Source: Tigriopus japonicus (taxonomy: Eukaryota; Arthropoda; Copepoda; Harpacticoida; Harpacticidae). From it: 64,000 nt of DNA. The position numbers and the translations under genes were made by a program. Positions 57,301 to 64,000 of the stretch are shown in pieces. The stretch is taken from NCBI GenBank assembly GCA_010645155.1, contig CM021323.1:9640901-9704900 (forward strand), given 5' to 3'. The stretch's first letter is position 1, and every line of letters begins with the position of its first letter. The notes under the pieces are model-generated. The model did not search any database. It had not been told where the DNA came from and saw only the letters and a program-made list of their open reading frames with translations.

Positions 57301-58060
57301 ACGCACCACGAAAGTTTTAATCGGCAACGCAGCCACATATTCATCCAACGGCTTGAGTAGGTTCTCTAAAACAGACATTATGCTATATGAACTTTTGGTG
57401 TAGAGAAATGGGGAGCAAGGTCTTACCAAGATCTGAGTTATCATCGACAAGGATGACTTCTTTGAGCAATGATTTGGGGGATCTATTTAACACAGAATGG
57501 ACGGTCCTGAGCAGAGTTGATCTGGCCTCATTATGGAAGATTATTATCACACTAGCTTGAGGTAACTTCTTAGGATAGGACACAGTTTGACATTGGGGAT
57601 TTCGCACATCCTTCAAAGCCCGATTGAACGGAATCATGTCACTGGCCACTAGATTTAATTGATGAAGGCTCTTCATCTCCGCAGCCTTCCATTTGAGCTC
57701 AGGGGAGATCAGCACAGCTTTTCCCAGATCTCCAGGCGTTCCTGGCTGAGAAACAACCTCTGGGGGCTCTTCATATTCAAATAAAACCTCATCTGGATAT
57801 CGAGACCATGTTGGGTCTTTCTTGGGTGTCAACACTGGTGAATGAACCAGATCTTGCTCGTGCCATTGAGCAATAATTTGATGCACCTTGGACCAACTGT
57901 AGATTTGTCCGAATCGGGGACTCCTGGAGTGGGCTTGAAAAATTCCTGGCTCTTTGGTATTCCAGAAACAAAAGAGCAGAAACCAAGTGAATACAAGAAA
58001 CGTAAGTTTGGCTCGATGGTGGCCCGAATGCTTGACGCGAAGTATGAACCGATTCAACAT
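54350..58060 (-). CDS. Polypeptide N-acetylgalactosaminyltransferase, 658 aa
   Basis: Transfers GalNAc from UDP-GalNAc to Ser/Thr, starting mucin-type O-glycans in the Golgi. Exons on the minus strand: 58060-57427, 57365-56976, 55435-55145, 55073-54934 and 54871-54350, all with GT-AG introns and matching phases. Layout: short cytosolic tail, one membrane helix at about residues 18-36 (type II), stem, then the GT-A catalytic domain. The catalytic domain has [11 protein letters not shown], the metal-binding D-A-H (D-x-H) in [14 protein letters not shown] and [10 protein letters not shown]-terminal ricin-type lectin domain (about residue 490 on) shows Q-Q-Q-K-W and C-L-A-F-E-A. All catalytic motifs are intact. 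The second intron (about 1.5 kb) carries AT-rich repeat sequence. Which GalNAc-T subfamily it is I cannot tell. Confidence 0.93.
55436..56975. other. GalNAc-transferase intron 2 with AT-rich repeat sequence
   Basis: Between about 55640 and 56360 words such as TGGCAAATAA, ATTTGCCA and AAAAAATGCC recur on both strands, like the subterminal motifs of the AT-rich hAT elements elsewhere. No ends or target duplication could be fixed. Confidence 0.4.
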
Positions 58061-58519
58061 GGTTCAAGGTCCCGATTATCGATCACGAATTACTAACACT
58101 TTTCATTTTCAGTCTTCAAAGACCTGTGTTCAAGTATTTCAGTTTATGTTATCAACTTGTGTTGTGATTCGAGAAAATCGTGAGTCAGGTGCTCAGGTGA
58201 AACCATGCCTAAGCCAAGTTCATCACGTTAAAGTGCTGAGGTAACAACAGCACACATAGGCCAATGAGCTTGTCCATAGAATGAATCCTAGAGCACTGGA
58301 CAGGTGAACAGTTAGAAAGAAAACGAGGTATAGCAATGGAGCGAGGCATAGAGGACTATGAGCGAGGGAATCATTTCTTTTTTCTTGCAACACTAATTTT
58401 GAAAAAGAGCATAGCGATTTTTAAGGTTACAAAATGAATGGAAATTTGTGCTCGTAGTTCACGATCCAAAAGTGGTCCACAATCTCCCCATCCTGGAATA
58501 ATAAACAGAACAAGAGACA

Positions 58520-60178
58520 TCACTGCATCTTTACTTTTCTCTTTCTTTTAGTTTGAATAACAACCTTGTCATCAGAGACTTGTTCAATTTCAAGATGCGT
58601 GCCATTATGACCGATTAGTCGTGTATAGCCATAATCCAAAGTTCGGAATGCCGTAATGTCTGGCTGTTTTCGGAATGGGTCATGTCTCTCTTCGCATCCC
58701 TGAAAGAAGATTTCCATTTGATCTCAAATAATCCAATATCCAATTGTCAAAAGCGCATTCAAACCGCAGATCCCGTGATAATATGAACTGGAGCCTTGGG
58801 ATTGACGTAAGGTTCGGAGACGCTTCCATTGCGAACTTGGTAATCGTATAAAGGCCAAAAACGCTCGTAGTCATGCTCATGAGCCCAGAAGGCCAAATCA
58901 ACATTATACTTGAGCAACACCTCTTCCAAACCAAAGGCATTCAATAAGGGAAGGCCAATTCTCGTGTAAGTGGTGTTTTTGGTGCAATCATCTTTATCGT
59001 CTGTGGAACAGTACATGGGACGATGGCCAAATATCACGATCCAAGGTCTTTGAGCTCGATTCTCTGGTCGATTGGCTTCAGTGAGGTCGTCAATAATCCA
59101 TTGATATTGATTGGAAACCATCTTGATCCCATAATTGAGGAAATAGTAGAACTCGGTGGATATGGATACGAAATGAATGGGTCCCACGTCAAAACTGTAG
59201 AACATGCTCTCATCATTACCCGGCATTGAGAAACGGGCTTTGTAGTTGGAGAAATTGCTGACACAGGAAAAAAAACCGCTCTGATATGGGCGAAATCTGG
59301 ATCAAATTCGCTTTAAAAGAGGTGCTCACTATTTTTGTTCATGGTTTCCTGGGCAAACCATATAAGGAACGTATGCGGCAATTGGCTCGATTTGTCTCAT
59401 GAATTCGTCGCCGACTCTGGCATTATCCTACAAAATATGAGGCTGTATGTAATTGGACCAAATGCCATTGAAACGAATACAAGATCAACTGGAATACTTA
59501 CGTCGTCCATGTTGTAAGCCATATCACCTACATGGATAACCATGTCGTACATGCCTTCTTGAGTTTCTTTTTGAAGTCTAGGCAAAGATTGGGCGTTGAT
59601 ATTTCCCATGTCTCCGAAAATTGCGAATCGGGGAGACCAATCTGAGCCTGAAGGCAGGGTTTTGAACCAAAACAGATCCGACCATCCAAGAGGACTACCC
59701 ACATGATATGCTTTTATTTGGAAACAAATATGTTTTAGTCCCAACAGGGTCAAATAAATTTAGGGTAACATACCGTAAATTGTATCCGGCTTGAGACCAC
59801 AGAGCGTGACCCGATGAATGAATTGGAATCGTTGCTCTTGGCCACCATCCACGAATTTTGACGAAGATCCCTTCTGGGTGTAATTTAGCATATTGAAGGC
59901 TCTTCCATATTCAACAATCGACTCAGTTGGGTCCCACGTGCTCCATGTGATAACTATGTCCTTGGAGTCAGCTAAAATGTCAATTCGAAGTATGAAATTT
60001 TTGACATTTATGTTATAATTTATTCAACGCCTTTTTATTCTGCTTTGCAAGGTTCAGAATTGAACTTACCAGATGTGGCAATATGGATTTGTTCCGGTTG
60101 AACCCGGACATAGTTGTTGGCTCTGGATATTTGAACCAGGCAAGCTGCCAAAATGAATCCAAAATGGTACAATTTCAT
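58520..60178 (-). CDS. Purple acid phosphatase (ACP7-like metallophosphoesterase), secreted, 428 aa
   Basis: Hydrolyses phosphate monoesters with a two-metal centre. Exons on the minus strand: 60178-60070, 59971-59774, 59710-59502, 59427-59330, 59257-58765 and 58699-58520, joined in frame. The N-terminus (M-K-L-Y-H-F-G-F-I-L-A-A-C-L-V) is a signal peptide. A fibronectin-like N-terminal domain (Q-P-E-Q-I-H-I-A) follows, then the phosphatase motifs in order: F-G-D-M-G, G-D-M-A-Y, G-N-H-E, F-G-H-R-P-M-Y, A-H-E-H-D-Y-E-R. The C-terminal D-Y-G-Y-T-R and E-Q-V-S-D-D blocks are also typical. All metal ligands are present. The short exon 4 depends on a donor after AAAAATA|GTGAGC, which restores the expected N-F-S-N-Y continuation. 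It lies head-to-tail with the GalNAc-transferase, 459 bp apart. Confidence 0.92.
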
Positions 60179-60736
60179 TTTTTCCTGCCCGCAAACCCCG
60201 AGAATTTGTAAAGGCCGGTGTGTTTAACTCACAGTCAAACAATCTATCCGCTTTTTACCCCCCTTGAACTATTTCAAACCTGTTTCAAGTCGAGCTATCA
60301 TGTCAAGTCAGTTACGTTTGGGGTAGTTGAAGCCGGTTTCAATCACAGCTTGGAATCGGCGATGAAACACTTCGTGTTTACTTATTAAAATTATCACTTC
60401 ATGTTGCAAAACACAATTCTACATCTGCAATTGATATTCCAAAAACAAAACGATTGATTGTTGTTGCACAAGTGCCATATTTTTTATCTGTAAATCGGCA
60501 TATCTGTTGAGTGTGAGATTTGATCCGAGGGATATAAAAAAAATTTACAGGCAGGGATGGGGAGTAATTGTAATTGCAATTACAATTACGTAATTTCAGT
60601 TACAATTACATGTAATTGTAGTTAATTACAGTTTTGGACCAAGTTGAGAAATGCAGGGGGAGGTTTGAGTGATCTCTTCAAAAATCTTATCGCGGGCGGA
60701 TGAAAGAAGAGGAAAGGCTTTCGGGTTTTTTTGTCC
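60179..60736. other. Upstream region of the phosphatase gene; palindromic AT repeat
   Basis: About 60544-60635 starts CAGGGATGGGGAGTAATTG and continues with repeated TAATTGTAATT/AATTACAATTA words. It is related to 20640-21010 and looks like one end of a MITE. No coding exon. Confidence 0.4.
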
Positions 60737-61276
60737 TGTGACCAATTTAAGCAAGAGAAGTTGGCCAAAAACTTTGAAAATGTTTCTTTTATCGAGATTG
60801 AGGAAGAATGGAAAATTTCTTATTTCGAGAATTCTTATGTAGTAAAATTTTGGTCAGCGCGGAAAAGTTGCTTGTATCGCGAAAATTGCTTAAACTGAGA
60901 TTTCTTATATCGAGATTCGACTGGACTTCCATTCCACTTTATTACTTAAAAGCCAAAAGAGTCCTGATAATAAATTTGACTTCCTTCTTGATTTATCTTC
61001 AAAGCAAGAACTGACCAAGCGCACCAATTGTTCGATGCACCTTGCATGACAGTAAAAAAGTATATTGTACTGTTCGTGATATTTTTTTGTGACCAATTAA
61101 AGCAAGAGAAGTATGCCAAAACTTTGAGAATGTTTCTTATATCGAGATTGAGGGAAAATGGAAAATTTCTTATTTCGAGAATTCTCATGTACTGAAATTT
61201 TGGTCAGCGCGGAAAAGTTGCTGGTATCGTGAAAATTGCTTCAACTGAGATTGCATATATCGAGATTCGACGATAT
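60737..61276. repeat. Direct repeat of about 188 bp, two copies 352 bp apart
   Basis: About 60737-60925 and about 61089-61276 are direct copies, roughly 90% identical (shared TTTTGGTCAGCGCGGAAAAG). The ~160-bp spacer is different in sequence. No coding capacity. Confidence 0.75.
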
Positions 61277-61296
61277 GTGGATGTCACAACCCGCAC

Positions 61297-61480
61297 AAGA
61301 GCTGATCCTCTAACAGCATTTAAGGCAACATTGGACAATTTTTTAAATACTATTCCTGATTAACCCACAATTGAAGGATTGTACTGATGTGCCAACTCGT
61401 TGACAGACCAAATATCTTATAAATGTTAAATTTATGCAGTAACCTAATGATTAACTTTCTTTACAGGGAATCCCGTCCCT
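61297..61480 (+). pseudogene. LINE ORF2 tail, second copy
   Basis: Matches 16225-16410: A-D-P-L-T-A-F-K-A-T-L-D-N-F-L followed by P-D and an in-frame stop, with the same 3' sequence ending GGGAATCCC. More decayed than the 16.2-kb copy. Confidence 0.6.
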
Positions 61481-63039
61481 TAAAGCGGTAATGAAAGATC
61501 TTCAACCCCGCTAAAGAATGAAAAAATTAAAAAAATACACTGGGATATCTTGCCAAATATTTCATTTTACCAAGCTTCTCCCAAGGAAATATATTTTTGC
61601 GGCAAAAAACTGAGTCGAGCAAATATGGTACGACGGGCGAATGTCACCCGACTGAAGGAGAGGTTTCCAAATTTGACACAAATCCTAAGTATTACTGTGC
61701 ATAGAGTCTTTTCAGACAAAAATTGTCAGTTTTTCATCGCAAAGTCAATTTCCCAAGGTCTAAGTTTGATTTCAGTTATACTTTTTGTTTCGATGGCTTT
61801 ACTGAAACCGAAACAAAACCCAAGACCAAAATAGAGATTGTAACGGAAATTATACTTGATTTACTTTGTTTTCCTTTCCAAATCGAATGTACTCGTCCTT
61901 TTCTTCGCCTTCGAACGTACAATTATTAAATAAGTCTTTTATGCTTGCATCGAACTCTTCAAACAGATAACGATATTTATTTTTTTACAAAAACTCTTTT
62001 TTGTACGTTGTACATATTTTGCTGTTTTGTTGGCTTTTGGTTTTGTTTGGTTGAACTGAAGCTCTAGCCAGAATTTTAGGCCTCTTTTGCCAACTTTATC
62101 GACAATCAATAAAAGTGGCAATCACATTTGCGTTCCAATTTTCAAGATGTTTGTTTTGACATGCAGCCCTAAAGTATGAATCTCGGATTTTGACGTCAGT
62201 TTTCCTGTTTGCCGTGTGGCAACAGAACCTTGTATTCTAAAGAACATACAAAAGGAAGAGTAAATAATGACGTTGATAGCAAATTGACATTGAACTGTAA
62301 AAAGTACGATTTTTTGCATTTCCGTTTTCATCTGAAATTCTTCAAATAATTCAAAGAAGCCGTGTTGTGGTTAGTTCAGCTTCTTGTCGATCCCATTGAC
62401 TTCTATTAATACTAGACCGAGTGTAAGCCTAAAAATGTGTCTCCGGTCGCCAACTGTTGAGCGGCCAAAAGTGCGGGAACAATTGAAATGTGTGACCAGG
62501 CAAATGTCAACGATGCAAGTGATGAGTCAAATGTGGAATTCAGTAATGTTTTTGGGTCATTTTTTGTTGTTGCTAGTGGTCAATGTCTTTAAAGAACTGA
62601 AGACGTCACTAGGTGACCATGCCATGTATTTGAATACTACAACTAGGAACTTTTTTTTCCAATACATTGAATAAGTCTTTGGTAGGAAGAACACAATTTA
62701 AGCTTTTGCGTTATGTAGGGTTAATCCAATGCATATGTGGACAAAAACTGACTTGTGGCTTCAAGAACGAGTTTTGAAAAGTTGGTCTTGATTCGCTTGT
62801 TTGGTCACACTAACTGTCCGCTCAACAGTTGTGAGGGAGACATTTTCCTCATGAATTCAACGTATTCCGCCCCGCTTGCCAAATCAGCCAGACTAAAGCT
62901 TGCACGCTATCTAGTGATCATAATTGATCTGAGGTCGATCCTGAGAGAGAATACCCAAGTCCAATTCTCCACTTCGACCTTTTTTTTAAAGGAAACTTTT
63001 AGACATTAAGTCATATTAACCCACAGAGAAGTGATCAGG
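61481..63039. other. No gene seen
   Basis: AT-rich, no exon or repeat boundary that I can support. Confidence 0.4.
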
Positions 63040-63318
63040 CAAGCATTCGTAGCGTAGGGGTTGAGCATACGCCAACCTGGTTGAACGATTTCATGTTCGA
63101 ATCCCGGGTTTGTCGAGTCCTGGGTGGCCTGTGGTATTAAGTTACGGCTTTTGACAACTGCAATGGGCAAACCTACGGTCATTTCCGAGGGTGAGGATTA
63201 ATGTTTGTTGTTGGAGTAGCCCATCTTAAAGCCTTAAGCCCTTCTTAGCGGACAGTCTTTCTCAGATCACAGCTGCGAAGCTGCGTTTTGACTCCAGAAG
63301 AAACAAACAAACAAAACG
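63040..63318 (+). mobile_element. tRNA-derived SINE
   Basis: An A-box-like TAGCGTAGGGGTTGAGCA (about 63050) and a B-box TGTTCGAATCC (about 63093) lie about 40 bp apart, as in a polymerase III promoter of tRNA origin. A ~190-bp unrelated body follows. The element ends in an (AAAC)n tail (about 63300-63316). No target duplication was found, and there is only one copy in the window. Confidence 0.6.
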
Positions 63319-64000
63319 GAACTTGGTCTTATTGAAATACGGGATGAAGCTGGCTGGCGACGCTAACAGGGCGAGGTTGGAACCTCTGAGCTAGGGACCC
63401 TGTATAGAGCCTGGCCAATAAAATCTTTTAAAACCCCACCGACACGGACAATCTGTGACGCCCTCCAACATGCGGGAAGCCAAAGTTCATAATTAAAGGA
63501 AACCTTTCCTAATCAGAAGCACATCTAAACTAGTTGAGTACGTTACAAACCTCAAAGGTTACACGTATTTTCTGTTTCATTGGTTGCGCCACAGGGCCAA
63601 TGATGCGTCATCAATGATGCGCCATCATTGATTGATCACAGGGTTGTGAATTTCCAGCAAATAGATTATTCAAATTATGACTTTTAAGAAGCAAATAAGG
63701 TCACAATATGCAGAAAAATATGCAACAAAAATGGATCTTTGACGGCTTTAATTAAGCTTTTACATAATTTTACAAGGTATTGCACTGCATTGTGTCCACT
63801 GCATTAAAAGTTGATCTCTTACATGGTGTGAACTGTTACAGGCCTCAAGAGTTAGCTGCCTGTTGGCAGCATTGGCTGTTGTTCTTCATTACAGAAAGCT
63901 TCTTTTTGAAGAGGTCCAGTTGCAGCGTGCTGGGCCACATTGGATCGCCAGTTCACGGGGCGCTTGGTTCCACATGGAAGGCAGCAGAGACTCTTGGTGG
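63319..64000. other. No firm gene; possible LINE tail on the minus strand at the window edge
   Basis: On the minus strand, 63870-63950 can be read as S-T-L-Q-L-D-L-F-K-K-K-L, which resembles the closing F-K-x-x-L-D block of LINE ORF2, but frames are broken. The evidence is weak. Confidence 0.25.

Noticed and set aside
1..64000. CRISPR arrays, bacterial operons, ribosomal RNA genes
   Set aside because: None seen. The tandem repeats here are eukaryotic satellite and minisatellite without unique spacers.

Overview
The window is eukaryotic DNA with short, GT-AG-spliced genes, many transposon families, satellite DNA and two assembly gaps (10689-11513 and 24953-25124). The host genes (arthropod-type troponin C, astacin with CUB/CCP domains, SLC22-like transporter, GalNAc-transferase, ACP7-type purple acid phosphatase) together with BEL/Pao, Ty3/gypsy, mariner, hAT and CR1/Jockey-like elements point to an arthropod, most likely a crustacean such as a copepod. 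The species is inference; nothing in the sequence names it.

Layout. 1-194 holds the first exon of an MFS transporter on the minus strand. 0.8-14 kb is repeat country: a gypsy integrase relic, a ~206-bp satellite array (1440-6277) and a second array of the same family (12420-13605). Between the arrays lies an island with a 140-bp-TIR element, a truncated Polinton-type phospholipase A2 gene, a large imperfect palindrome, a hAT MITE, a two-exon gene of unknown function and a sequencing gap. 14.2-14.9 kb has a compact candidate gene for a small secreted protein, with TATA box and polyA signal. 17.3-20.5 kb is a minus-strand LINE whose reverse transcriptase is split at its catalytic Asp-Asp codons by a hAT MITE. 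21.1-25.9 kb is a multi-exon secreted astacin metalloprotease.

27.4-34.9 kb is a BEL/Pao retrotransposon with 276-bp LTRs and a 5-bp target duplication. It carries a duplicated integrase core and, near one end, a foreign short LTR joined to a copy of mature tRNA-Ser including CCA. 35-44.6 kb is a graveyard of LINE, mariner and hAT elements.

45-60 kb is the gene-dense part: troponin C (minus), a mitochondrial 3-hydroxyisobutyrate dehydrogenase-like enzyme (plus), an unrecognised 454-aa secreted helical protein (plus), a Golgi polypeptide GalNAc-transferase (minus) and a secreted purple acid phosphatase (minus). These genes have unrelated jobs: muscle calcium switch, valine catabolism-type dehydrogenase, O-glycosylation and phosphate ester hydrolysis. 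I see no operon-like logic. The last 4 kb holds repeats, a LINE tail and a tRNA-derived SINE. Splice models were built by hand from splice signals and reading-frame continuity, without transcript data.
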